Assembly: GCA_023435305.1 (NCBI GenBank)
Contig: JAEYRV010000010.1
Span: forward strand, 1-64,000
Length of the DNA: 64,000 bases
Source of the DNA: Bacillota bacterium
GTDB lineage: Bacteria; Bacillota; Clostridia; Acetivibrionales; DTU013
Direction: 5' to 3'
The translations under genes and the position numbers were made by a program. Below the pieces are notes generated by a model that was not told the DNA's origin, made no database searches, and saw only the letters and a list, made by a program, of their open reading frames with translations. Positions 54,445-63,957 of the stretch are shown piece by piece (the stretch's first letter is position 1; every line of letters begins with the position of its first letter).

Positions 54445-55791
54445 TTAAGTTCCTTCGCCGAATGTGAGCTTCAGATTCAGATTTTTCCCATCCCGGCTCA
54501 CTACTACTGCCACAGTGTCTCCGGGCTTATAGGCATCCTTGACTTTATCAAGATCCTTTACCGTCTTGATGGTTTTGCCCGCCATGCTGACAATGATGTC
54601 TCCGGTCTTGATCCCGGCCTTATCTGCTCCACTGCCTGCAGTGACATCAGTGATATATATTCCCTCGACAAGACCGTAATAACTGGCGTATACACTGGAA
54701 ATCTCTCTTCCGGAAATACCGATGACGGGTCTTCCCTTTACATAGCCGTATTTGATGAGCTGGTCGACTATCGGCCACGCATCATTTATCGGAATAGCGA
54801 ATCCAAGGCCTTCTACACCTGACGCTGCTATCTTGACAGAATTGATTCCGATGACCTGCCCTTTGGAGTTCAAGAGTGCTCCGCCGCTGTTTCCTTCATT
54901 TATTGCCGCATCAGTCTGTATAAGATTAAGCGTCCTGTTCTCCATTTCCATTGTCCGGTTCAGAGCGCTTATTACGCCGACCGTGACCGAACCTGCAAAC
55001 TCCATTCCAAGCGGATTACCTATTGCAACAGCCAGCTCTCCTACCTCGAGCTCCGATGAATCACCAAGCTCGGCTACCGGCAGGTCCTTCATATCTATCT
55101 TGATAACGGCCAGATCCGTTTTTTCGTCGCCGCCCTTAAACTCAGCCTTGGCCTCTCTTCCATCCGGCAGGAAAACCTCCAGTATCGTTCTGCTGCTTGT
55201 GGAATTCTTCGGATCCGCTCCTGAGACAACATGATAGTTTGTCATGATGTAACCGTCTTTTCTGATTATTATCCCTGAGCCTTCTCCCACCTGACTGTTA
55301 GTGGTTCCAAAGTAGTTATACCTGGTCCCCGATATCGTCATCCTTATACCTACGATGGCCGGTCCTGCGGCTTTTGCGATAGCCGTTACATCAGAGCCCT
55401 TCGGAAGGGCCGTATTCTTGATGTTGCCGCTGCTGCTGCCTTTCAGCTGATCATTTGCCCCGGAACCCTGGCTGTCTGCCAACTCCGCTGTACTTTCAAG
55501 CGCTGTCTCTCTGGCATCCTGAGCTGCCTGAACTGCCTGAGCTTCATTTCCCTTATCCGCTGATAACTGCAGTGTTCCTGGCTGCTCATTAGCAGCTGCC
55601 ATCTCTGTGGCTGATAATACCGCCTGTTTAAGATCTGCCGTAAATTTATTATAAAGCAGTACTCCAACTGCCGAGCTGCTGATGAGCGATGTAACAAGTA
55701 TAATTGCTATGTACTTTGCAATATTTCCACCTTTCTTCGGTGGTCTGTTTTTGTTCTGTTCAAAATCATAGTATCCAAAATCATTATACAT
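54445..55791 (-). CDS. HtrA/DegP-like serine protease
   Basis: A membrane-anchored envelope protease (peptidase S1C) for misfolded proteins. The 448 residues have a short cytosolic start, one membrane helix (about 24-46), a low-complexity linker, a trypsin-like domain with His187 (TNYHV), Asp226 (KTDLAVIKID) and Ser302 (GNSGGAL), and one C-terminal PDZ domain (about 350-445). The start is the ATG 8 nt after GGAGG; a longer frame lacks a site. No two-component system is adjacent. Confidence 0.95.
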   Translation of the reverse strand: MYNDFGYYDFEQNKNRPPKKGGNIAKYIAIILVTSLISSSAVGVLLYNKFTADLKQAVLSATEMAAANEQPGTLQLSADKGNEAQAVQAAQDARETALESTAELADSQGSGANDQLKGSSSGNIKNTALPKGSDVTAIAKAAGPAIVGIRMTISGTRYNYFGTTNSQVGEGSGIIIRKDGYIMTNYHVVSGADPKNSTSSRTILEVFLPDGREAKAEFKGGDEKTDLAVIKIDMKDLPVAELGDSSELEVGELAVAIGNPLGMEFAGSVTVGVISALNRTMEMENRTLNLIQTDAAINEGNSGGALLNSKGQVIGINSVKIAASGVEGLGFAIPINDAWPIVDQLIKYGYVKGRPVIGISGREISSVYASYYGLVEGIYITDVTAGSGADKAGIKTGDIIVSMAGKTIKTVKDLDKVKDAYKPGDTVAVVVSRDGKNLNLKLTFGEGT

Positions 55792-55898
55792 ATCAAAGAC
55801 CTCCTGTATAATCATTGATTTCAATATTACATTTATATTGATACCCTTATTCTATGATACATTTAAGAATTTTTTTTGAACAATTTGTTAATATTGAG

Positions 55899-56522
55899 TT
55901 ACCAGTCGAATACAAGTGATTTGATAAAAGCGAAATATTCGCGCAGATATTTGGGCACAACACCCTCAAAATCGCCGGATGCCAGCGCAAATGCTGTCAG
56001 ACCGTTCCTGCGGGCAAGTATCCGGGAACGAAAAATGTGATATTTGTTCGTTATAAAGGTGATCTCCCCGGCATGGCCGCCGGTCCTCTCTTCGATCAGC
56101 TGCCGGGAAAACCTGAAGTTTTCCATCGTGCTCGTGGCCCTTGGCTCCATTATGATCCTGCTCTCATCGATGCCATTTTTGACAAGATAACGTCTCATCG
56201 CCTCGGCTTCCGTGATATCCTCTCCCCTGCCCTGTCCTCCCGTAACGATCACGGTAGTATCAGGATATTTCCTCAGGTAGCCGGCGCCTGTCCTGAGTCT
56301 CTCCAGCAGCGAAACGGAAGGCGTTTCGCCCTCCAGTCCCGAGCCGAGTATGACCAGGTAATCCGTTCCTGTCTCTTTATCCGAAACACCCTCTATGTAA
56401 ATAAGACCAAGTACAATGGCAAACTGTAAAATACAAATAAGAATAAGCGCCGAAACGATTCTCAAAAATTTCGACCTCTTCTTAACTCTTGATACTATCT
56501 TAACTTCCTTTAGACTGTTCAA
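55899..56522 (-). CDS. YdcF/DUF218 family membrane protein
   Basis: A 207-residue protein with a basic N-terminus, one membrane helix (about 22-43) and an extracellular DUF218 domain. The pattern includes DYLVILGSGLEG, TVIVTGGQGRGEDITEA and STMENFRFS. DUF218 proteins (SanA, ElyC, YdcF) act in envelope biology, and some bind S-adenosylmethionine. Translation starts at TTG, 6 nt after GGAGG; the ATGs further in would remove the membrane segment. Confidence 0.88.
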   Translation of the reverse strand: MNSLKEVKIVSRVKKRSKFLRIVSALILICILQFAIVLGLIYIEGVSDKETGTDYLVILGSGLEGETPSVSLLERLRTGAGYLRKYPDTTVIVTGGQGRGEDITEAEAMRRYLVKNGIDESRIIMEPRATSTMENFRFSRQLIEERTGGHAGEITFITNKYHIFRSRILARRNGLTAFALASGDFEGVVPKYLREYFAFIKSLVFDW

Positions 56523-56670
56523 GACACACCTCCGAAATCCGTCAGCCTGCAGGAGTATATAATATTTGCGCCGGAACTCTATTACAGAACCTTAGCTCTT
56601 CCAATCCCAAATAGTATCCTCTGGCTGCAGATATGCTTTCCTGTCCAGGCCTTTCAACTACGCAAGACAA

Positions 56671-57216
56671 TTACTTCAGTGTTATTAGTGTGCCCAATAC
56701 ATATCCGGTCTTTCCCTTTGATGTCGTTATTTTATACCATCCATTGCTCTTTGAAACTATCGTTACCGTCTCATTCTTTACCAGCTTAGCAAGAATTGAC
56801 GAAGTTGTGTTAGGCTGCGATCTCAAATTCAGGACCGCCGTATTGACAACACCCTTTTGCTGTGTGTCTGGAGCCTTTGTATCATCAGTCTTGCCAGTCC
56901 CTGCCGCTCCGGTTCCTGCTGGCGGATTGGCCGGTGCTGTGCCTGTTTTTAGAGCAGTGATCTCGCTCTGCAGTGTTTTTATAGTTTTATCCTGTTTAGT
57001 CAATTCAGCTGATAATTGAGTATTTTGTTCGATGAGCATTTGTATCTGCGTTGATAATTCTTTAAAGGCGGCATCCACATAGCTCTTGCTGACTATGGGA
57101 TCCTGGTCGGAGCCCGGAACAGCCGTCTGGTTCACGGCGGATACTATATTAAGGCTCAATGAAATTACAAGAAGAACAATGACTGCAGTTGCTGCGATTT
57201 TAAATTTGAGTTTCAT
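56671..57216 (-). CDS. exported SH3-domain protein
   Basis: A 181-residue secreted or membrane-anchored protein: N-terminal hydrophobic segment (about 5-26), a coiled-coil (about 45-90, heptad-like LSTQIQMLIEQNTQLSAEL), a Pro/Gly/Thr-rich linker and a C-terminal bacterial SH3 domain (about 120-181, NTAVLNLRSQPNTTSS). Such SH3 domains bind peptidoglycan. GGGGG lies 6 nt before the chosen ATG. It follows no operon partner; the YdcF-like gene begins about 150 bp downstream. Confidence 0.87.
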   Translation of the reverse strand: MKLKFKIAATAVIVLLVISLSLNIVSAVNQTAVPGSDQDPIVSKSYVDAAFKELSTQIQMLIEQNTQLSAELTKQDKTIKTLQSEITALKTGTAPANPPAGTGAAGTGKTDDTKAPDTQQKGVVNTAVLNLRSQPNTTSSILAKLVKNETVTIVSKSNGWYKITTSKGKTGYVLGTLITLK

Positions 57217-57445
57217 GTCTGACCCCCTTTTCATTTGTGATTGCTTAATTCCACATTATCTGCATATATTTTTATTATAACAAAAACTTGGTGCTTTTTG
57301 GTTACAGAATCCTTAAAAATAGATGACATCATAAAAAACATGTTGAGAAAAGCAAATTCTGACTATCTGCCGGCAAGAAATGAAGAGCAAAAAAGCTCAA
57401 AAGGACTATAATAAAGGTACTTACAAATGAAAAAGGAGATAGCAG

Positions 57446-58807
57446 ATGCAGCTCAAGATGTTCAGCGACAAGGATTTTTACTCCAAGTTCCTTACCATAG
57501 CCATACCTGTTACCTTACAGCAATTCTTATCGGCTTCGCTGAATCTGACCAACAATATACTGGTCGGTCAGCTGGGTGATGCAAGTGTAACGGCAGTCGG
57601 GCTTGCAAATCAGGTCTACTTTATATTCAGTGTGGTGATCTTTGCTATAGGCGGAGGCGTTTCAGTTTACATATCTCAGTTCTGGGGAAACCAGAAATTC
57701 GACGTTGTAAAAAAAGTTGTGTCACTGAGCCTGATAATTACATTTTCCGTTGCGATGCTGTTTTTCATACCCTCCTTCACAGCTCCGGAATTCGTACTAT
57801 CATTGTTTTCAAAGGATGAGAGCGTGATCGCCCTTGGCAGCAGATATCTGAAGCCAGTCAGCATTAGCTTTTTGATAATGGCCTTCTCGGTGTGCTTTTC
57901 AAGCGCCCTTCGCAGCACCGGAAATGTAAAGCTGCCGCTTCTAGCAAATTTCGCCGGTATCGTAGTGAATACTTTGTTGAATTATCTGCTGATATTCGGC
58001 AAGCTTGGCCTGCCTGAAATGGGAGTTGCCGGTTCGGCCACGGCAACTGTCTTCGCAAGACTGACTGAAGCCTCCATCATACTGTACACAGTTTATGCGG
58101 GACATAATATAGTATCAATAAAGCCCAAGGATCTGCTCAATATAAATACGGACCTGATAAAGCGCTTTTTCAGCACTTCGGGAGAGCTCATCATAAAGGA
58201 TGGAGTATGGGCTGTCGGCACCTCGATATATATGGCCATATATGCGCTGATGAGTACGGAAGCCGCAGCGGCTGTGAACATCACCTCGACAATACGAAGC
58301 ATGTCCTTTATCTTTTTCCAGGGTGTATCCACATCATGCCTCATCATGGTCGGCAACAAGATAGGTTCAGGCGAAAATGAAACTGCATATGATTATGCGG
58401 TCAGATTCCTTAAGCTGACACTTATGATCTCAACCGTCATAGGAACAGCGCTGATATTGGTCAGGCCTCTGGTGCTGGCTCCATACAAGGTATCAGACGA
58501 AGTAGTGGGCTATGCAATGGGTCTGCTGATAGTCGCGGCAGTTCTGATACCCTTCCAGTCCTTCGCAAGCGTAGCTATCGTAGGCGCTATGAGAGGCGGC
58601 GGTGACATCAGGTACACTATCTTCCTGGACATAACTGCTGTGTGGGTTATAGGCCTGCCCCTGGCCTGGATCTGCGGAATCCTGCTGCAGCTTGGTATAG
58701 TATGGGTATTCCTGATTGTATCTCTTCAGGAGGTATATAAAGCAACCTTGTGCTTCTTCAGGATCAGGTCAAAGAAATGGATCCACAATGTGACCAGCGG
58801 AATCTAG
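57446..58807 (+). CDS. MATE-family efflux transporter (second)
   Basis: A 453-residue MATE transporter with 12 helices; start FYSKFLTIAIPVTLQQFLSA, and VGQLGDASVTAVGLANQVY is the typical first-half signature. It is quite different from the one at 25201, so it is a separate subfamily rather than a recent duplicate. GGAG lies before the ATG and a TATAAT box about 40 bp upstream. Substrate unknown. Confidence 0.92.
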   Translation: MQLKMFSDKDFYSKFLTIAIPVTLQQFLSASLNLTNNILVGQLGDASVTAVGLANQVYFIFSVVIFAIGGGVSVYISQFWGNQKFDVVKKVVSLSLIITFSVAMLFFIPSFTAPEFVLSLFSKDESVIALGSRYLKPVSISFLIMAFSVCFSSALRSTGNVKLPLLANFAGIVVNTLLNYLLIFGKLGLPEMGVAGSATATVFARLTEASIILYTVYAGHNIVSIKPKDLLNINTDLIKRFFSTSGELIIKDGVWAVGTSIYMAIYALMSTEAAAAVNITSTIRSMSFIFFQGVSTSCLIMVGNKIGSGENETAYDYAVRFLKLTLMISTVIGTALILVRPLVLAPYKVSDEVVGYAMGLLIVAAVLIPFQSFASVAIVGAMRGGGDIRYTIFLDITAVWVIGLPLAWICGILLQLGIVWVFLIVSLQEVYKATLCFFRIRSKKWIHNVTSGI

Positions 58808-58827
58808 ACGATGTCTCCCGTTTGGAG

Positions 58828-59355
58828 TCAAACGCTGGTGCTTTCCTCCAGCAGCTTTCGGACCAATTGCCACTGTTCCAGTTTTTTATCGAAGGGCAAT
58901 GTATATGCCGGACTCGTTGACGGTAATTGATGAAAGTCCATATTCCCCGTTATCCCATTATTCACCATTGTCCCCTTCTTCGCAACATAACGCTGATACA
59001 GTTTGGCAGCGGACCCTCCATTGAAGCACACATGCCGTATCCCCGGATACATCTTGTGTAAGCCCTCGAAATCATTTGCTTCAGGGTTTTTTATGTCGCT
59101 GTCGCTGCTGCCCTCACGCTCGCATGCCTTAAGCACATCCCATAATGCAATACCATGCCTCAGCAGGAATTTCCTGCGCATATTGTAATCCTCGTCCGGC
59201 TCCGAATCAAAAAGATTATATATGATCCTCCAGAACGCATTTCGCTCAAATCCGTAGTATTGCTGCTTTTTCAGCGACATTACTCCCGGCATGGTGCCAA
59301 GGATGAGTAGCTTGCAGTTTATATCAGCTATCGGTGCAAACGAATATATCTTCAT
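58828..59355 (-). CDS. DNA-deoxyinosine (hypoxanthine) glycosylase
   Basis: A 175-residue DNA repair enzyme of the uracil-DNA-glycosylase superfamily (family 6 type), which removes hypoxanthine arising from adenine deamination. Signatures: LLILGTMPGVMSLKKQQYYG, NAFWRIIYNLF and LPSTSPAYT. Begins 7 nt after the engB stop codon and is probably translationally coupled to it. Family assignment is by motif resemblance. Confidence 0.85.
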   Translation of the reverse strand: MKIYSFAPIADINCKLLILGTMPGVMSLKKQQYYGFERNAFWRIIYNLFDSEPDEDYNMRRKFLLRHGIALWDVLKACEREGSSDSDIKNPEANDFEGLHKMYPGIRHVCFNGGSAAKLYQRYVAKKGTMVNNGITGNMDFHQLPSTSPAYTLPFDKKLEQWQLVRKLLEESTSV

Positions 59356-59362
59356 AGTTTGA

Positions 59363-59995
59363 TCAATCGGCTGCGGGCGGAGTTACAACAGCCTGCTCCA
59401 TAATTGTCTGTTCCATAATAGCCTGTTCTATTTCTTTCCAGACCTGGTCCTTGCCCTGCCTGGTTTCAGAGGAATATGCGATCAGTCCTGCGCCTGCCTT
59501 GATGCCCAAAGTCTTTCTGATGTCAGATAGCCTGCCCTGTACCTGGCCGCGGGTTATCTTGTCCATTTTTGTGGCAACGACCAAATGCGGCAGGTCCATT
59601 TCAATGATCCAATTGTACATCATCCTGTCGTCCGCTGTTGGCTGGTGCCTGATATCCACAAGCATCAATACCATTTTGAGCTGTTTTCGTTTATTCAGAT
59701 AAGTTTCGATCATCCTGCCCCAGGATGCCCTGGCCTCCTTTGAAACCTTTGCAAAGCCATAGCCCGGCAAATCGACAAAATACAGCGTGTCATCGATATT
59801 GTAAAAATTGATGCCTCTTGTCTTTCCGGGTTCGGAGGAAACTCTGGCCAGGCCGCGTCTGTTTAAAAGCGTATTAATGATAGATGACTTTCCTACATTG
59901 GACCTGCCTAGCAGCGCTATCTCCGGAATTATAGTGGCCGGGTACTGGTCGGGCTTCACTGCTGTGAGCTCGTATCTCGACTTGTTAATATCCAC
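59363..59995 (-). CDS. engB: ribosome biogenesis GTPase EngB (YsxC/YihA)
   Basis: A 210-residue GTPase needed for 50S ribosome assembly. G1 GRSNVGKSS, switch region with TRGIN, G3 DLPGYG and G4 TKMD are all visible. I start it at GTG (VDINKSRYELTAVKPDQYP) because AAGGAG lies about 10 nt upstream and family members begin here; an ATG ten codons earlier is less likely. The tail carries a small in-frame repeat (IMEQTIMEQA from a 15-bp unit). Its usual upstream partners (lon, clpX) are absent. Confidence 0.95.
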   Translation of the reverse strand: MDINKSRYELTAVKPDQYPATIIPEIALLGRSNVGKSSIINTLLNRRGLARVSSEPGKTRGINFYNIDDTLYFVDLPGYGFAKVSKEARASWGRMIETYLNKRKQLKMVLMLVDIRHQPTADDRMMYNWIIEMDLPHLVVATKMDKITRGQVQGRLSDIRKTLGIKAGAGLIAYSSETRQGKDQVWKEIEQAIMEQTIMEQAVVTPPAAD

Positions 59996-60107
59996 TTCGC
60001 ATTCTCTCCTTATTTGCCTTTTCATTATCTGACAACTATATTATACTAGAAAATGCCGGTTTGTATAATGTAATATAACAGTTCGACAGAAAATAAGGAA
60101 TACTGCC

Positions 60108-62480
60108 ATGCAGAATAAAAAAACAATCTATGTATCAGTAAATGAGCTGGTCGAATATTCTCTCCAGTCCGGCGACCTCACTGCCGGCGGGTATTCACCG
60201 TCAAGGGCGGTCGAAGGCACCAGGGGCCATGCTGCCGTCAGGAAGCTGGTTAAAGAGAACCTTCCGGACAGCGACACATATGATGCCGAAGTGCCGGTCT
60301 CCTTCCAACTGGAGGGCAGCAAACTGCTGTTGGAGGTAAGCGGCAGGATAGACGGTCTGCTTCAGGATGACTCCGGCACCACGATACACGAAATCAAGAC
60401 CACAACTCTCCCTCTTGAGCTTATCGAACATGACTATAACCCTCTTCACTGGGCTCAGGCCAAGTGCTACGCTTACATGCTGTCCAGGAAGAATGGGCTT
60501 GACTATATTGCTGTACGTCTGACCTATTTTCAGCTGGATGATAAACAGGAGAAATCCTTTATTGACCTGTACAGCATCGATTCTCTTGAAGAGTTTTTCA
60601 TGCCTTTGGCCAATGACTACCTGGCATGGCAGGAAGTCGTCAATGGCTGGTCCATCTCGCGGGACGGCTCCATCAGCGGGCTGGTCTTTCCATATGCATC
60701 CTACCGGCAGGGCCAGCAGGAGCTTATGGATAATGTATATGACACCATAGAAAACAATGAGCTGCTCTTTGCCCAGGCACCCACCGGCACCGGTAAAACC
60801 ATTGCCACTCTTTACCCTGCCGTCAAGGCACTTGGTGACGGCCTTGTATCCAAGATATTTTACCTGACTGCCAAAACCACCACCAGAAGCCTGGCTGAGA
60901 AATCGCTGGCGGATATGAGGCAGAAAGGTCTTCGAATTAAATCCATAACAATAACTGCAAAGGAAAAGATGTGTTTTTGTCAGGAGCAGATCTGTACCGC
61001 AGAGAATTGTGAATACACCAGAAATTATTACGGCAAGGTCAAAAAAGCAATGGCAGAAGCCCTTGAGGAGGACACTCTTGACAGGCCGACTATTGAGCGC
61101 TACGCACAAAAGCACACAGTTTGCCCGTTTGAGCTGTCACTTGACCTGTCCCTTTTTTGCGACGTCATTATTTGTGATTATAATTATCTTTTCGACCCGA
61201 GGGTCTATCTGAAAAGGTATTTCACAAAGCGGGGTGACTATTGTTTTCTGGTGGATGAAGCCCACAACCTGGTTGACAGAGCGAGGGACATGTATTCGGC
61301 AGAGCTCTCGAAAAGGGCTTTCTTCAGGCTGAAAAAGGCTGCAAAGGATGAACTGCCCGAGATATATGATTCTGTGGACAGGATATACAAGCATTTTCTC
61401 GATACATCCAAATCGATGACCGAAGATGAAGATGACCAGGGTAAGGGGTTCTACCGTGTCAGAAGGTCCCGGCCTGATGAACTGCACAGGCTGTTGGAGA
61501 GTTTTACGGGCATTATGGAAAACTGGCTGTCCCGCAATCCGCCGGTATCCTTTATGGACTCGCTGCTTGAGATATATTATGACAGCCTTCACTTTATAAA
61601 GATAACAGAGCTATACGACGAAAGATACGTCACATGCTTTGACAAATCGACAGCGGATTTCCGGATAAAGCTGTTTTGCATTGACCCGTCCAAGCTGCTC
61701 CGGGAAGCAATGAACAGAGGCAGGGCGTCGGTATTGTTCTCAGCGACCCTCTCCCCTATGGAGTATTTTATTGGCATGCTGAGCGGCGGCGATGCAAGGT
61801 CTCTGGCCATCCCTTCCCCATTTCCCAAGGAGAACCTGTGCGTATATGTCGATGACTCAATATCGACCAAATATAAAACAAGGCAGTTTTCATATGACAA
61901 AATCGCCAAAGCCATACTTGACACTGTTACAGTAAGGCCAGGCAACTATATGGTGTTCTTTCCTTCATTCGAATATCTCAATGAGGTCTATTACAGATTC
62001 ATGGGAATAAGTCATGGCATCCGCACATTGTACCAGACACCCAACATGTCTGAGGCTGCAAGACAGGAGTTCCTCCTTGAGTTCGAAAGCACGGGCGAAT
62101 CGAGCTTGGCAGGATTTGCTGTCATGGGCGGTGTTTTCGGCGAAGGCATCGATCTCACAGGAGACAGGCTGTCAGGCGCAATCATCGTAGGTGTCGGCCT
62201 CCCCCAGATATGCAACGAGCGGAATATAATACGAAGGCACTTTGACGAACAGTCCGGAAACGGCTTCGAATATGCCTACACCTATCCCGGCATCAACCGT
62301 GTACTGCAGGCCGCGGGCCGTGTCATCCGCACCGAGGAGGATATGGGTGTAGTGATACTGCTTGACGAACGATTCTCCTACCACATATACCGGGAGCTGC
62401 TCCCATCGGAATGGAGCCCCATCACCAGAGCCTCCGACGGCTGCCGCCTCAGCGACGTCCTCGACGACTTCTGGCGGTAA
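60108..62480 (+). CDS. PD-(D/E)XK nuclease-XPD-like helicase fusion
   Basis: A 790-residue DNA-processing enzyme. The N-terminal region (about 1-190) resembles a RecB/Cas4-type PD-(D/E)XK nuclease (GRIDGLLQD, then HEIKTTTL). The rest is a DinG/XPD-type superfamily-2 helicase with Walker A QAPTGTGKT, motif VDEAHNL, and FSATLSPMEYF. Four cysteines (CFCQEQIC, ENC, VCPF) fit the XPD Fe-S cluster. The final motif is INRVLQAAGRVIR. It could process damaged or foreign DNA. An ATG start is chosen; a weak site precedes it. Confidence 0.9.
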   Translation: MQNKKTIYVSVNELVEYSLQSGDLTAGGYSPSRAVEGTRGHAAVRKLVKENLPDSDTYDAEVPVSFQLEGSKLLLEVSGRIDGLLQDDSGTTIHEIKTTTLPLELIEHDYNPLHWAQAKCYAYMLSRKNGLDYIAVRLTYFQLDDKQEKSFIDLYSIDSLEEFFMPLANDYLAWQEVVNGWSISRDGSISGLVFPYASYRQGQQELMDNVYDTIENNELLFAQAPTGTGKTIATLYPAVKALGDGLVSKIFYLTAKTTTRSLAEKSLADMRQKGLRIKSITITAKEKMCFCQEQICTAENCEYTRNYYGKVKKAMAEALEEDTLDRPTIERYAQKHTVCPFELSLDLSLFCDVIICDYNYLFDPRVYLKRYFTKRGDYCFLVDEAHNLVDRARDMYSAELSKRAFFRLKKAAKDELPEIYDSVDRIYKHFLDTSKSMTEDEDDQGKGFYRVRRSRPDELHRLLESFTGIMENWLSRNPPVSFMDSLLEIYYDSLHFIKITELYDERYVTCFDKSTADFRIKLFCIDPSKLLREAMNRGRASVLFSATLSPMEYFIGMLSGGDARSLAIPSPFPKENLCVYVDDSISTKYKTRQFSYDKIAKAILDTVTVRPGNYMVFFPSFEYLNEVYYRFMGISHGIRTLYQTPNMSEAARQEFLLEFESTGESSLAGFAVMGGVFGEGIDLTGDRLSGAIIVGVGLPQICNERNIIRRHFDEQSGNGFEYAYTYPGINRVLQAAGRVIRTEEDMGVVILLDERFSYHIYRELLPSEWSPITRASDGCRLSDVLDDFWR

Positions 62481-62575
62481 TCATCTGCGGACGGTAGTAA
62501 TCCTCTGCCGACGGTAATTATCTAGCGATAATCTTCTGGTGATAATCTTCTGGCGGTAATTATCCGGTAATAATC
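62465..62575. repeat. degenerate repeat of the helicase gene's stop region
   Basis: The last codons and stop (CTTCTGGCGGTAAT, 62468-62481) recur almost exactly near 62549 and as weaker copies (GACGGTAGTAATC, TAGCGATAATC) between. Confidence 0.7.
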
Positions 62576-62596
62576 ATTAGGGACAAGTAATTTTGT

Positions 62597-63352
62597 TTAT
62601 GTTAAGCACAGTTCGACAGGACAATGATCCGAACCCATAATATCAGCATGGATGGCAGCATCCGCAAGTCTGCTCTTTAAAGCCTCTGATACGCAGAAAT
62701 AGTCTATCCGCCAGCCAACATTCTTTTCGCGGGCATTGAACATGTAGGACCACCAGGTATAGGCATTTTCCTTGTCGGGATAAAAATATCTGAAGGTGTC
62801 AATAAAGCCTGCATCCAGCAGTTCTGTGAACTTTGCGCGTTCTTCATCGGAGAAACCGGCGCTTTTTCTGTTTGATGCAGGATTTTTGATATCTATTTCC
62901 TTGTGTGCCACATTAAGGTCGCCACATACGACCACAGGTTTGTTACATTCAAGCTTCTTAAGATAATCTCTGAAAGCATCCTCCCAGGTCATCCTGTATG
63001 GCAGGCGTGCCAACTCCCTTTGTGAGTTGGGGGTATATACCGTAACAAGATAATAATTCTCGAATTCGACCGTTATTACCCTGCCCTCATTATCATGCTC
63101 TTCCACACCGATCCCATATGCGACCTTCAGCGGCTCTGTCTTTGTAAAAACAGCTGTCCCGGAATACCCTTTCTTTTTTGCATAATTCCAGAACTGATAA
63201 TACCCCTCCAGTTCAAGCTGCACCTGCCCTTCAGATACCTTTGTCTCCTGCAGACAGAACACATCTGCATCAACAGCCTTGAAAAAATCCATGAACCCCT
63301 TGTTCAAGCAAGCCCTCAGCCCATTTACATTCCACGATATGAATTTAGTCAT
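62597..63352 (-). CDS. xth: exodeoxyribonuclease III
   Basis: A 251-residue AP endonuclease/3'-5' exonuclease for base-excision repair. Signatures: ISWNVNGLRAC, LQETKVSEGQ, TVYTPNSQREL, VVCGDLNVAHKEID and the final GSDHCPVEL. Length is normal. AGAGGAG lies 7 nt before the ATG. It lies convergent to the nuclease-helicase gene. Confidence 0.96.
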   Translation of the reverse strand: MTKFISWNVNGLRACLNKGFMDFFKAVDADVFCLQETKVSEGQVQLELEGYYQFWNYAKKKGYSGTAVFTKTEPLKVAYGIGVEEHDNEGRVITVEFENYYLVTVYTPNSQRELARLPYRMTWEDAFRDYLKKLECNKPVVVCGDLNVAHKEIDIKNPASNRKSAGFSDEERAKFTELLDAGFIDTFRYFYPDKENAYTWWSYMFNAREKNVGWRIDYFCVSEALKSRLADAAIHADIMGSDHCPVELCLT

Positions 63353-63439
63353 AACTTTACTCCTCTAACTGTTTTCATAGGTTACTTAGCACTATCTCCA
63401 ACGATTGCGCCGGCATTTACACAGAACCGTTATTTTTTT

Positions 63440-63555
63440 ACCGCGACGGTATTTACTTGGCGACGGTATTTACTTGGCGCCGGTATTTACTTGGCACCGG
63501 TATTTGCATGGCACCAGTATCTCCTCCGGCGGCGATATTTCAATGGCACCGTTTT
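63440..63555. repeat. 17-bp tandem repeat, about 6 copies
   Basis: Units of the type CGGTATTTACTTGGCGA with variants, upstream of xth. Confidence 0.85.
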
Positions 63556-63718
63556 TCCTCCCGCAACTGTCCAATGTTACATTCATGATACCAACATATC
63601 AAACTGAAGTCACATATATTTTACCTTTTTTGCGGCTACTTGTGTACTGTCCATTTTTCCCGCCTGCATCCATTAAGGCAGAAAACTCATTCCAGATGGA
63701 CAAATTGTGTTAAATTCC

Positions 63719-63843
63719 TGGTTCAGCAGACCGATTGGTCCATTTTTCAATTAAAGTCCTAGTTCAGCAGACCGACTGGTCCATTTTTCAATTAAAGTCC
63801 TGGTTCAGCAGACCGACTGGTCCATTTTTCAATTAAAGTCCTA
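63719..63843. repeat. 41-bp tandem repeat, 3 copies
   Basis: Three near-identical 41-bp units (contain CAGCAGACCGACTGGTCC and TTTTTCAATTAAAGTCCT). The last unit ends in the left arm of inverted-repeat element C. Confidence 0.92.
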
Positions 63844-63957
63844 GTTTCACATTGTACTAGTTTACATAAAGCTATATACGACTTCATTATGTCACCTATT
63901 TATTGAATACATTCTATAAAAAAGAAAATAAGTAGGACTTTAATTGAATTTTGGACC
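63819..63957. repeat. inverted-repeat element, copy C
   Basis: 25-bp arms (63819-63843 and 63933-63957, 2-3 mismatches) around an 89-nt core with ACATAA (63864-63869), 16 nt, ATTATGT (63886-63892), exactly 20 nt, and TCTATAAAA (63913-63921). ACATAA begins 20 nt after the left arm, as in copy A. Confidence 0.85.
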
